A stretch of DNA of 64,000 bases, taken from positions 124,001 through 188,000 of the forward strand of contig NZ_JUHG01000016.1 of NCBI RefSeq assembly GCF_000799715.1, in the 5' to 3' direction. Below the pieces are notes generated by a model. It saw only the letters and a program-made list of their open reading frames with translations, made no database searches and was not told where the DNA came from. The DNA is from Martinezella rhizogenes. GTDB taxonomy: Bacteria > Pseudomonadota > Alphaproteobacteria > Rhizobiales > Rhizobiaceae. Position 1 is the stretch's first letter, and each line of letters begins with the position of its first letter. A program made the translations under genes and the position numbers. Shown one piece after another: positions 33,479 through 43,300 of this stretch.

Positions 33479-34411
33479 TCAGCTTCCGGCTATCCCCAGC
33501 AGTTCGGCGTCCAGCGCCTTCAAATAGCTTTCGGCTATATCGGCGCTGATGCCGAGGTCGTCCTGGCCGTAGCGCGAGGCGACGCGGACATCGACCAGCG
33601 TCGTCTCCGCCTCCTCGCGCAGGCGGATCACTACGTCGAAAGGCAGGCCGAAAATGCGGGTGCGGGTCTGCCCCTGCAACACAACATCGGTGCTCTGGCG
33701 GATAAGGTCCGCCACGCCGTCGCGATAGGGGCGCGGCGTCGGCACCGGGATGATATCGGGCATATCGGTGACGGCGCTGTCATCCGCCGTCGGGCTCGGG
33801 CGCTGCCGGGGCGTGCGACGGCGCGGTCTTTGATCGCCGTTCGGATCGACTAAATCGGCGCCTTCGGCCTTGACGATGGTGATGTGATTGTCACCGGCGA
33901 CCTTGCGCACGGCTTCCAGCACACGGTCGGAGGCCCCCTCATAGCGGCGGCTGGTGAGCGCCGGATAGGCGACGTTTTGCGCCTCGCGATCCCCCGATGT
34001 CACAAGCCGCCTTGCCGGCAGCCAGAGTTGCTTGGCCTCCGGCGTCGCCAGCCATTCCGGAGCATCGGTGAGATCGGTAGATACATCGTAGATCGCCGGC
34101 CGGCTCCAGTAGCGCTCCACACCAACACCGACGATTGCCAGTGGCAGCGCGGCATAGATCAGCGCCTTGACAGCCGAAACGCCGCCGAGCGCCGCAATCC
34201 GCCAGAGCTGCGCCAGACCAACGACCGCAAGCAGCACGGCAAATGCGGCGAAGCCGGCCGAAACCAGCAGCAGCAAAACGAAATAGGGTGTTTCCAGCGG
34301 CCCGAACCGATGGCCGATCAAGATCACCCCGCACAGCACCAGCGCAAAGGAAGCAATCAGGCGCGCGGCGCGTGCGGCATGCGAAACGGGACGGTCGAAG
34401 CGAATGGTCAT
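33479..34411 (-). CDS. DUF1499 domain membrane protein
   Basis: The protein has 310 aa. Three hydrophobic helices occupy the first 120 residues (LIASFALVLCGVILIGHRFG, FVLLLLVSAGFAAFAVLLAV, ALIYAALPLAIVGVGVERYW), then a soluble DUF1499 domain (RPAIYDVSTDLTDAPEWLAT, RYEGASDRVLEAVRKVAGDN, IFGLPFDVVIRLREEAETTL, VDVRVASRYGQDDLG). A low-complexity linker of Arg, Pro and Thr (near 225-250) interrupts the domain. The function is unknown. ATG 34411 (MTIRFDRPVSH) is chosen over upstream in-frame codons because the family-like sequence starts there. Confidence 0.72.
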   Translation of the reverse strand: MTIRFDRPVSHAARAARLIASFALVLCGVILIGHRFGPLETPYFVLLLLVSAGFAAFAVLLAVVGLAQLWRIAALGGVSAVKALIYAALPLAIVGVGVERYWSRPAIYDVSTDLTDAPEWLATPEAKQLWLPARRLVTSGDREAQNVAYPALTSRRYEGASDRVLEAVRKVAGDNHITIVKAEGADLVDPNGDQRPRRRTPRQRPSPTADDSAVTDMPDIIPVPTPRPYRDGVADLIRQSTDVVLQGQTRTRIFGLPFDVVIRLREEAETTLVDVRVASRYGQDDLGISADIAESYLKALDAELLGIAGS

Positions 34412-34627
34412 CAAGGGCTCGTCGGCGCGTCGGATCGGAAAGCGGATGCACCGAATCCCGGAGGTGGACCTCATGTTTAGAGCAAGAAACGGCGAAAATA
34501 AATCGGATGTCGCGGCACGAATAAACAAGCTTCGACTGCGGGTCGATTTGGTGTCGCCTAGCACAAAAACGTGAGTACTTGCTTAAATTCCGAAAAAAGG
34601 CGATGATTTTCGTGTTTTACCGTGGCT

Positions 34628-35059
34628 ATGAAAGGACTTGAGGAGATGGGAACGAAGCAATCGCCCGACATCGCCGCCAAGCCGTCGCCTGCAGCAGCCA
34701 ATGCCGCCGAGCATGCCTTGCCGCTCGAACTGCTGGAACTCGAGCTTTCTCTCGACGGTTTTTCCGGTGGGGAAGCGGGATTTTGCGAAGCGGTGCGAAC
34801 CGCCGCCAAGGCCGTGGGCGGCGAACTCCTGTTCGATCTTCCGGCCACCGGATTGATATCGGAATACCGCCGGCTGGCCGTTCTGTGGATACCGGAGGGC
34901 GGAGAGAACATGCGGATCATCTTCGCGGCGCTCGACCTGGACGGCGTGGAAATTCGCGTGCTGGAGCCAAGTGAAGAAACCGAGCATCTGCTCAGCTTCA
35001 CCGATGCCTTCGTCGATCTGCTGCAACGCCTGCCGGAAAGGCTGGACGACGCCGCCTGA
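34628..35059 (+). CDS. hypothetical protein
   Basis: This encodes about 143 aa, acidic, with no membrane segment. The middle (ELLELELSLDGFSGGEAGFC, AVRTAAKAVGGELLFDLPAT) and the end (LLSFTDAFVDLLQRLPERL) look like alternating helix and strand. No family is recognised. The start may be ATG 34628 or ATG 34646; the latter has AAAGGA nine bases upstream. It is divergent from the DUF1499 gene. Confidence 0.5.
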   Translation: MKGLEEMGTKQSPDIAAKPSPAAANAAEHALPLELLELELSLDGFSGGEAGFCEAVRTAAKAVGGELLFDLPATGLISEYRRLAVLWIPEGGENMRIIFAALDLDGVEIRVLEPSEETEHLLSFTDAFVDLLQRLPERLDDAA

Positions 35060-35147
35060 ACGTTTTTAGCCGTGCGACAGGCCTTTCGCACCCCGCCGCG
35101 CGGCATTATGATCTCAGCCTGCACATCTCTATTCAGGACATCAGGCC

Positions 35148-35423
35148 ATGCGTATTTCTCCGGCACTCCTCCTCATCGCCACAGGCTTGCTCTTATCCGG
35201 CTGCCAGACGGCGGAGGAGATCAGAGCGGCGGACCAGTCGCGATGCAGCGGCTACGGCTTCAGGGCCGGCACGCAGAATTTCGCGAATTGCATGATGAAC
35301 CAGGATCTCAGCCGCCGCGCCGACCAGCGCGCCTTCATGGAAAGCAATGACGATTTCTTCTGGGGGCCGCCCTATGTCATCGGGCCGCGCTATTACCATC
35401 ATCGCGGATATTGGCGGCGTTGA
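35148..35423 (+). CDS. small lipoprotein
   Basis: This encodes 91 aa: signal MRISPALLLIATGLLLSGCQ with lipobox LSGC, then a segment with two cysteines (RCSGYGFRAGTQNFANCM) and a Tyr/Arg/His-rich tail (GPRYYHHRGYWRR). The C-x(n)-G-F-x-G-T-x-x-F-A-x-C-M spacing occurs in many small alphaproteobacterial envelope lipoproteins of unknown role. It converges on ppdK. Confidence 0.65.
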   Translation: MRISPALLLIATGLLLSGCQTAEEIRAADQSRCSGYGFRAGTQNFANCMMNQDLSRRADQRAFMESNDDFFWGPPYVIGPRYYHHRGYWRR

Positions 35424-35446
35424 TCGCGCCGCCTGTCGCGTGAACG

Positions 35447-38113
35447 TCAGATCCTGGCCTTGATAGCCGCCTGCGCCGCCGCGAGCCTGGCGATCGGCAC
35501 GCGGAAGGGCGAGCAGGACACGTAATCCAGCCCGATCTCCTCGCAGAAATGGATCGAGGCGGGATCACCGCCATGCTCGCCGCAGATACCGAGCTTCATG
35601 TCGTTGCGCGTGCGGCGACCACGCTCGGTGGCGATGCGGATCAGCTCTCCAACGCCGTCGAAATCCAGCGAGATGAAGGGATCGTGCTCGATGATGCCCT
35701 TGCGCTGGTAGGTCGGGATAAAGGCGGCGGCATCGTCACGCGACATGCCGAAGGTTGTCTGCGTCAGGTCGTTGGTGCCGAAGGAGAAGAATTCGGCCGC
35801 TTCTGCGATGATATGGGCGCGAAGAGCGGCGCGCGGCAGCTCGATCATCGTGCCGACGAGATAATCGATCTTCATCCTGGCTTCGGTCATCACAGCGCCG
35901 GCCACCTCGTCGATGCGCGCCTTGACGTAATCGAGTTCGGAGCGCAGGCCAACCAGCGGCACCATGATTTCCGGCACCACCGCCGCACCCGTCTCCTTTG
36001 CGGCGGCAACCGCCGCCTCGAAGATGGCGCGTGCCTGCATCTCGACGATTTCGGGATAGGAAATCGCCAGCCGGCAGCCGCGATGGCCGAGCATGGGGTT
36101 GAACTCATGCAGCGCATCGACGCGTTGGCGCAGGATCGCCGGCTCCATACCCATGATGCCGGCAACCTCGGCGATCTCCTCGTCCGTCTTCGGCAGGAAC
36201 TCGTGCAGGGGCGGATCGAGCAGGCGGATGGTCACCGGCAGGCCGTGCATGATGGTGAACAGGGCGGTGAAATCGAGCCGTTGCATCGGCAGGAGCTTGG
36301 CAAGCGCGGCGCGGCGACCCTCCTCACCTTCCGCGAGGATCATCTCGCGCATCACATGGATGCGATCGCCTTCGAAGAACATATGCTCGGTGCGGCAAAG
36401 GCCTATGCCTTCGGCGCCGAAAGCACGGGCCGCCCGCGCATCCGCCGGCGTATCCGCGTTGGTGCGCACCGTCATGCGCCGCGAACGGTCGGCCCAGGCC
36501 ATGATGCGGCCGAAATCGCCGGAGAGTTCCGGCTGGATCATCGGCACCTCGCCCTTCAGCACATGGCCGGCGGAGCCGTCGATGGTGATGATGTCGCCCT
36601 TTCTCAGGGTAATGCCGATGCCCATCAGCTTTTCGTTGCGCAGGTCGAGGCGCATGGTGCCGGCGCCAACCACGCAGGGGAGGCCCATACCGCGGGCGAC
36701 GACCGCCGCATGGCTGGTCATGCCACCGCGTGTGGTCAGTATCCCCTCGGCGGCATGCATGCCGTGAATATCCTCCGGGCTGGTCTCGATACGCACGAGG
36801 ATGACCTTGCGGCCCTCCTCCTCGGCGGCGATCGCTTCCTCGGCGGTGAAGACGATCTCGCCGGTGGCCGCTCCCGGCGAAGCCGGCAGGCCGGAACCGA
36901 TGACTTCGCGATGAACGCGCGGATCGATGGTCGGGTGCAGGAGCTGATCGAGGGTCGAGGGCTCGATGCGCGCGACGGCCTCGTCCTCGGTGATCACGCC
37001 TTCGTCGACCATGTCGACCGCCACCTTCATCGCCGCCTTGGTGGTGCGCTTGCCGGCACGGGTCTGCAGCATCCAGAGCTTGCCGCGCTCGATGGTGAAT
37101 TCCAGATCCTGCATGTCGCGGTAATGCGTTTCAAGCTGGGTACAGATGCGGCGGAATTCGGCAAAGGCCTCCGGCATCAGCTTTTCCATCGACGGCCGCT
37201 CATAACCGGAGGCGATACGGGCGGCCTCGGTGATGCTCTGCGGCGTGCGGATACCGGCAACGACATCTTCGCCTTGGGCATTGACGAGGAATTCGCCGTA
37301 AAGCTCCTTCTCGCCGGTCGAGGGATTGCGGGTGAAGGCGACGCCGGTCGCCGACGAATTGCCGAGATTGCCGAAGACCATGGCCTGGATATTGACCGCG
37401 GTGCCCCAGGCTTCGGGAATATTGTGCAGATGCCGATAGGTGACGGCGCGCGGGTTCATCCAGCTGGAAAAGACGGCGCTGACCGCGCCCCAGAGCTGCA
37501 CTTCCGGCTCCTGCGGGAAGGCCTCGCCGAGTTCTTCTTCGATGACGGTCTTATAGAGCGAGACCACATGCTGCCATTCGACAGCGGACAGATCGGTATC
37601 GAATTCATGACCAAGGCGGGCTTTCTCGTCCTCGAGGATCTCCTCGAAAACCTCGTTGTCGAGGCCCATGACGACATCGGCATACATCTGGATGAAGCGG
37701 CGGTAACTGTCCCAGGCGAAACGGGCGTCTCCGGCATCATGACCGAGGGCCTGCACTGTGGCATCGTTGAGGCCGAGATTGAGGACGGTATCCATCATGC
37801 CGGGCATGGAGGCACGCCCACCGGAGCGGACGGAAACGAGCAGCGGCCGCGCGACATCGCCGAACTTGCGCCCGGTGATCGCTTCCATCTGCTTCAGGCC
37901 CTGCATGACCTGCGGCTTCAGCTCATCCGAAACGCTGCGGCCGTTCTTATAGTAGAAAGCACAGGCTTCGCTGATGATCGTCAAGCCGGGAGGGACCGGC
38001 AGGCCAAGGCTGCACATTTCGGCAAGATTGGCACCCTTCCCCCCGAGCCGCTCATAATCCCTAGCGCGACCCTCGGCCTTGCCATCGCCGAATGTATAGA
38101 CCCACTTCGTCAT
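35447..38113 (-). CDS. ppdK: pyruvate, phosphate dikinase
   Basis: This 888-aa three-domain enzyme interconverts pyruvate, ATP and phosphate with phosphoenolpyruvate, AMP and PPi. The nucleotide-binding domain starts with KWVYTFGDGKAEGRARDYER and GGKGANLAEMCSLGLPVPPG; the swivelling domain has the phosphohistidine in GGMTSHAAVVARGMGLPCVV; the PEP-binding barrel has GLCRTEHMFFEGDRI, SFGTNDLTQTTFG and the C-terminal catalytic cysteine in GICGEHGGDP. Full length for the family. In rhizobia it sits between glycolysis and gluconeogenesis. It is monocistronic. Confidence 0.96.
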   Translation of the reverse strand: MTKWVYTFGDGKAEGRARDYERLGGKGANLAEMCSLGLPVPPGLTIISEACAFYYKNGRSVSDELKPQVMQGLKQMEAITGRKFGDVARPLLVSVRSGGRASMPGMMDTVLNLGLNDATVQALGHDAGDARFAWDSYRRFIQMYADVVMGLDNEVFEEILEDEKARLGHEFDTDLSAVEWQHVVSLYKTVIEEELGEAFPQEPEVQLWGAVSAVFSSWMNPRAVTYRHLHNIPEAWGTAVNIQAMVFGNLGNSSATGVAFTRNPSTGEKELYGEFLVNAQGEDVVAGIRTPQSITEAARIASGYERPSMEKLMPEAFAEFRRICTQLETHYRDMQDLEFTIERGKLWMLQTRAGKRTTKAAMKVAVDMVDEGVITEDEAVARIEPSTLDQLLHPTIDPRVHREVIGSGLPASPGAATGEIVFTAEEAIAAEEEGRKVILVRIETSPEDIHGMHAAEGILTTRGGMTSHAAVVARGMGLPCVVGAGTMRLDLRNEKLMGIGITLRKGDIITIDGSAGHVLKGEVPMIQPELSGDFGRIMAWADRSRRMTVRTNADTPADARAARAFGAEGIGLCRTEHMFFEGDRIHVMREMILAEGEEGRRAALAKLLPMQRLDFTALFTIMHGLPVTIRLLDPPLHEFLPKTDEEIAEVAGIMGMEPAILRQRVDALHEFNPMLGHRGCRLAISYPEIVEMQARAIFEAAVAAAKETGAAVVPEIMVPLVGLRSELDYVKARIDEVAGAVMTEARMKIDYLVGTMIELPRAALRAHIIAEAAEFFSFGTNDLTQTTFGMSRDDAAAFIPTYQRKGIIEHDPFISLDFDGVGELIRIATERGRRTRNDMKLGICGEHGGDPASIHFCEEIGLDYVSCSPFRVPIARLAAAQAAIKARI

Positions 38114-38298
38114 TTTCCCCCATCCAACTCCTCAAGCTGAACTTAATTCATTGAGACGGAAATGAAAATCGACAAATGCGGCAAATTGTTGCGCTGCACA
38201 ATAAATATGGGTTGCAGGCTCGTTTATCCGCACTTTCTCAAGGATCCGATAGGATTAAATCCTACTCTGTGCTAGAAAAGCGCGATAAGGAGATCGCT

Positions 38299-38589
38299 AT
38301 GAGAACGACCCAGGCCCTTAGCATCACACTTCCGTTGGAAATGGCGCAAATGGTGAAAAGCAAGGTTTCGTCCGGCGAATATGCCAGCGAAAGCGAAGTG
38401 ATCCGCGATGGTCTGCGTGCGCTCGCCGCACGCGACGCCTCTGTCGAAAAATGGCTGCGCGAAGAGGTCGTACCGACCATCCAGGCACATGACGTCGACC
38501 CCGGTCGGGGCCTTTCCGTCGAGGAGACCCGGAAACAACTCCACGCACATATGGACGTAAGAAGCGGACTAAAGACCTCCCGCGCATGA
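38299..38589 (+). CDS. parD: ParD family antitoxin
   Basis: This 96-aa antitoxin has a ribbon-helix-helix (TQALSITLPLEMAQMVKSKV, SSGEYASESEVIRDGLRALA) followed by the toxin-binding tail (EEVVPTIQAHDVDPGRGLSV, EETRKQLHAH). ATG 38299 is backed by AAGGAG at 38287-38292; the upstream in-frame extension has no ribosome site. Its last four bases overlap the parE start. The RHH domain normally also represses the operon. Confidence 0.9.
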   Translation: MRTTQALSITLPLEMAQMVKSKVSSGEYASESEVIRDGLRALAARDASVEKWLREEVVPTIQAHDVDPGRGLSVEETRKQLHAHMDVRSGLKTSRA

Positions 38590-38876
38590 AATATACGGTC
38601 GTTTTCGACGTAGATGCACGGGCCGATCTGGCTGAACTTTATGAATATCTACTGCCGGAAGCCGGCGAACGCATCGCCCGCGACTATATCGATCGCCTCA
38701 CGGCATTCGAGACTTTTCCGGAACGCCGCATGCGCCGCGAGGACATCAGCCCTGGCCTTCGCGCGGTGGGATATCGCAATAGGGCAACCATCGCTTTTCG
38801 GATTAAGGACAATACCGTCACCATCATGCGAATATTCCACGGCGGCAGAGAGATACGATTGACCGCCGAGGAATAG
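38586..38876 (+). CDS. parE: ParE family toxin
   Basis: This 96-aa ParE/RelE-fold toxin (MKYTVVFDVDARADLAELYE, GERIARDYIDRLTAFETFPE, GLRAVGYRNRATIAFRIKDN, TVTIMRIFHGGREI) matches the family along its whole length. ParE toxins poison DNA gyrase, while RelE types cut mRNA; ParD pairing favours the former. It is intact and coupled to parD by ATGA, unlike the interrupted toxin near 0.7 kb. Confidence 0.9.
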   Translation: MKYTVVFDVDARADLAELYEYLLPEAGERIARDYIDRLTAFETFPERRMRREDISPGLRAVGYRNRATIAFRIKDNTVTIMRIFHGGREIRLTAEE

Positions 38877-38888
38877 GTTTCAAACCCG

Positions 38889-40214
38889 CTAAGCCCCCAG
38901 CTCCCGCCGCGCCAAGATCTTGTCGATCCGCATGCCGTCCAGGTCGATGATCTCGAAGTGCCAGCCGTCGAATGCGAAGCTTTCGCCGACATCAGGGAGA
39001 TGACCCAGATGATAGAGCGCAAAGCCGGCGAGCGTGTGGAAGTTGCTGTCTTCCGAGCGATCGCGCAGGCCGAGCCGCTCGAAAGCGTCGTAGGCCGGCA
39101 TCATGCCTTCCATCAGCAACGACCCATCGGCGCGCTCGACGACATCAGGCCCTTCGTTTTCCATATCAGGCAGATCGCCGGCAATGGCTTCCAAGAGGTC
39201 TGTCTGGGTGACGATCCCCTCCAGGCTGCCATATTCATCAATGACCATGGCAAGGCGGACGGGCGCGCGTTTGAAGCTTTCCAGCACCTTGAAGACGGCG
39301 GTCGCTTCATGGACGATCAACGGCTGGCGAATGACCGCCATCGGGTCGAGCGGCTTGCCGTTCAGAAGCTGATCGAGAAGATCCTTCTTCAGGATCATGC
39401 CAATCGGTTCGTCTATCGATCCGCGACTGACGAGAAGCTGTTCGAAACGGCTTTCCCGGATGGTTTTCTGTATCTCCTCGGGCGTGTCGTTGGCGTCGAT
39501 CCAATCAACTTCCAGCCGTGGCGTCATGATGTCGGAAACATCTCGGTCGCCGATATTGAAGACGCGTTCGACCAACTCCTGCTGCGCCTGCTCCAGGAGG
39601 CCGGCCTCCTGGCTTTGGGCAACCAGAAGCTTGATTTCCGCCGGTGAATGCAGCGAGCCTTCGCCGGTACCCGGCCGCAAGCCGAAAACGCGCAAGACAA
39701 GATTGCCAAGGCCGTTCAGCACCGTGATCGCCGGGCGAAGCAGGAACAGGAAGAGGCCGAGCGGCCGCACGACGCTCAAGGCCGTGCCTTCGCTGCGCTG
39801 CAATGCCAGGCTCTTCGGCGCGAGCTCGCCCAGCACGATATGCAGGGCGGTGATGATGATGAAGGAAATCGCAACCGCGATGGCATGCGATCCGGCGGCG
39901 GCCCAGGAACCGGGCAGAAAAGCCAGAAGCGGTTCCAGGAGGTGGGCAAGCGCGGGTTCACCGACCCAGCCGAGAGCAAGCGAGGAAATCGTGATGCCAA
40001 GCTGAGTGGCCGCGAGATTGGCGTCGAGATTGTCGACCGCCTTTTGCAGCGCCTTGGAGTTCGTCCGCCCTTCGGCGACAAGCTCGGTCACGCGGCTGCG
40101 CCGCACGGAGACGAGAGAAAACTCAGCGGCGACGAAGAATCCATTGGCTGCCACAAGAAATAATACGGCGAGTATTCCGAGGATATCGAAAATACTGCCA
40201 TCAGACCCAGACAT
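38889..40214 (-). CDS. CorC/HlyC family protein (DUF21-CBS-CBS-transporter-associated domain)
   Basis: The protein has 441 aa. The DUF21 membrane domain has four helices (FDILGILAVLFLVAANGFFV through LFLFLLRPAITVLNGLGNLV), followed by a CBS pair (about 215-335: DIMTPRLEVDWIDANDTPEE, VRLAMVIDEYGSLEGIVTQT) and the C-terminal CorC_HlyC domain (FHTLAGFALYHLGHLPDVGE, FEIIDLDGMRIDKIL). Often called hemolysin-like, but these proteins are linked to Mg2+/Co2+ export. It is a single gene between parDE and smc. Confidence 0.88.
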   Translation of the reverse strand: MSGSDGSIFDILGILAVLFLVAANGFFVAAEFSLVSVRRSRVTELVAEGRTNSKALQKAVDNLDANLAATQLGITISSLALGWVGEPALAHLLEPLLAFLPGSWAAAGSHAIAVAISFIIITALHIVLGELAPKSLALQRSEGTALSVVRPLGLFLFLLRPAITVLNGLGNLVLRVFGLRPGTGEGSLHSPAEIKLLVAQSQEAGLLEQAQQELVERVFNIGDRDVSDIMTPRLEVDWIDANDTPEEIQKTIRESRFEQLLVSRGSIDEPIGMILKKDLLDQLLNGKPLDPMAVIRQPLIVHEATAVFKVLESFKRAPVRLAMVIDEYGSLEGIVTQTDLLEAIAGDLPDMENEGPDVVERADGSLLMEGMMPAYDAFERLGLRDRSEDSNFHTLAGFALYHLGHLPDVGESFAFDGWHFEIIDLDGMRIDKILARRELGA

Positions 40215-40354
40215 GCTTCCCTTCCGGGCGGTTCAGCGCCACGTATTATTGATCGAAAACGAAACTATCACGCTTTGTAGCTGTACGGCAGCCGAAGCGG
40301 CAATTTCTTGTCGATATGGAAATAGTTTTCCCACTTTCCGGTCAGGGAGAGCGC

Positions 40355-43300
40355 TCAAGCTATCTCCCGCAGCCGCTCGGCGGTCTGCAGGTCGACGGAG
40401 ACGAGCTGGGAAACGCCCTGCTCGGCCATGGTGACGCCGAAGAGGCGGTCCATACGCGCCATGGTGATCGGATTATGGGTGATGACCACAAACCGTGTCT
40501 CGGTCGAAGCGGACATCTCGTCCATCAGATTGCAATAGCGCTCGACATTATGGTCGTCGAGCGGCGCATCCACTTCGTCCAACACGCAGATCGGCGCCGG
40601 ATTGGTGAGGAACACGGCAAAGATCAGCGCCATCGCCGTCAGCGCCTGCTCACCGCCGGAGAGCAACGTCATGGTCTGCGGCTTCTTGCCCGGCGGGCGT
40701 GCGAGAATTTCGAGGCCCGCTTCCAGCGGATCGTCGGATTCGATCAGTTGCAGCTCGGCCGTGCCGCCGCCGAAAAGATGGGTGAACAGCCGCTGGAACT
40801 GCGCGTTGACGACGTCGAAAGCGGCGATCAGCCGTTCGCGACCTTCACGATTGAGGCTCTGGATCGCGCCGCGCAGCTTGCGAATGGCGTCGATGACATC
40901 GTCGCGCTCCTTGATCAAGGCTTGCAGCCGTTCGGTCAGCTCCTTGCTTTCCTCCTCGGCACGCAGGTTGACGGCACCCAGGCGCTCGCGCTCGATCTTC
41001 AGCCGTTCCAGCTCACGCTCGACCTCGCGCAGATCGGGAATATCCTGTATCACCGCAAGTCCGGTGAGCCGCAGCGCCTCGTGCGGCTCGATATTGAGCG
41101 CTTGGCGGATGCGTAGTTCGCTCTCCTGCCGGCGCTCACGGGCCGACACCAGCCGTTCCTCAATGCGTCCGCGCTTCTCGCGGCTTTCCGCCAGTTCAGA
41201 CAGAGCGGTCGTGGCTTGCCGATCGGCGTCGCGCTGCACGATTTCCGCTTCCGCCAGGCGGTCGGCCGCGATACGACGCGCCTCCTCGGCCTTTTGCAAC
41301 TCATTCATCAGCGCGCGGCGCTTGTCGTCGAATTCGTCCGGAGCGAGGTCAAGCTCGGAAGCTTCGTCACGCGCTTCTTCCTCGCGGTCGCGCAGGGTCT
41401 GGATATGCTCCTCGGCACTGGCGGCGCGCTGGTGCCAGCCATCACGCTCCTGCTGGATCGCCAGGATGCGGCGCTGCCGGGCCTCATTTTCCCGGTTCAA
41501 TCCCTCGTGACGGGCGCGGGCTTCGGCTAGCACGCCGCGATCGGTCGCAACCTCCGCCTGCTGGTCGCGCAGCTTGAGGTCGATGACCGTCAGATCGGGC
41601 GCGTCTTCCAGCTCGACGCGGGCATTTTCATCCTGCATCGTCATCTCTTCCATCTGCGCCCGCAGCTGGCTGGCAGCCTCGCTGACGACATCCCGGCGGC
41701 GGATCAGATCGCCGGAGGCGCGTTCAGCCGCAACCAGTGCTTCACGGGCCTCGCTAAGATGGCGTGCCGCAAGACGGCTGGCATCGCGGGCGACGGCAAG
41801 GCGGCCCTCCTCACTCCGGATCGCCTCGCCGGCCGCGGCTAGACGCTCTTCAGCCTCAAGCAGGACGTCGCGTGCGAGTTCGGCTTCGGCCTCGAGCTCG
41901 GCAAGGCGGTTCTTCTGCGCCAGCCGCAGGGCAGCAGCACTCGGCGCATCCGCACCGGTCACATGGCCGTCCCAGCGATAGACCGCGCCTTCCCTGGTCA
42001 CGAGCCGCTGTCCCGGCTTCAACGCGGACATGAGACGCAGGGCATCCCCGGCAGCGACAAGGCCGATCTGGCGCAAACGACGCGTCAGGGGAGCCGGCGC
42101 TCCGACATGAGAAATCAGCGGCTTCACGCCTTCCGGCAAGGCGGGATCGGCAATGCCACTGCCATTGTCCGACCAGTGCGCGGGTGCCTGTGGATCCAGC
42201 GGCGATTCCAGATCGTCACCGAGCGCTGCGCCAATCGCGGTCTCGAAGCCGCGATCGACACGCAGTTCCTCGGCAACCGGAGCGAACGCGCCAGAAGTAG
42301 CGCCCGCCGCCAGCATCTTGGAGATCGTGCGCGCTTCCGTTTCCAGGGCATTCAGCCGCGAGCGGGCCTGATCGGTCGGCGCGCGCGATAGTGCTTCGGT
42401 CTCGCGGGCCTTGGCAAGGGCCGTCTCGACGAGCTGGATCGCCGCCTCGGCATCGGCAACGACGCCCTCGGCGGTTTCGACCATATCGCGTTTTTCTCCG
42501 GGATCAGGCAGGACCGCCATCTTCTCATCGATGGCGGAGAGCTCGCGGTTTGCCTCATCCATCTGACGTTCCAGCCGCATCTTGCGGTCAGCAAGATCGC
42601 GAATGGCGCGCTCGAGTTGGTTACGTGCAGCAGCGGTCTCAGCGCGTTCCGCCGTCAGCGCAGTGAAAATACCCTCGCTATTGGCAAGCTTGGAAGCAGC
42701 CTCCTCGAAAGCCTCGCGCGTCTCCTCGGCGAGCCGGCCTGAATCCGCGAGGATCTCGGCGATATCGGCCTCTTCTGCGTCGAGCTTGGCCAGGATCGCG
42801 GCGTTGTCGGCGACAAGACGCTCTTCGCGACGAATATCCTCGCCCAGTTGCGCCAGCCGGCGGGTCAGCTCATCGCGACGGCGCAGGATGCGATTGGCAT
42901 CCTCTTCCAGCTGGCTGCGGGCGAACTGTAAGCGTTGCAGGGCGGCGGCGGCCTTCGCCTCGTCGTCACGCAGCTCCGGCAGCTTGAAGCTGGCAATGCC
43001 CTGCGCCTTTGCCGCCTCCATCTGCAGCTGCGCCTTTTCGGCGACCAGGGCGGTTGCCTGGTTGAGGCCGCTATCGGCTTCCGCTTCCGCCTCCTTTGCC
43101 TGCACCCAATGGATATGCAGGAGCATGGCCTCGCGGGCACGGATGTCGGCGGACAGCGTCTTGAAACGGTTGGCCTGACGGGCCTGACGCTTCAGGCTCT
43201 CGATCTGACTTTCGAGCTGCGAGGTCACGTCATCCAGACGCTCGAGATTGCCTTCTGCGGCGCGCAGGCGCAGTTCGGCCTCATGGCGGCGTGAATGCAG

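Noticed and set aside
35549..38140. 863-codon open frame opposite ppdK
   Set aside because: Antisense of a conserved gene with strong third-position GC; composition (His/Asp/Gly rich) is typical of a mirror frame.
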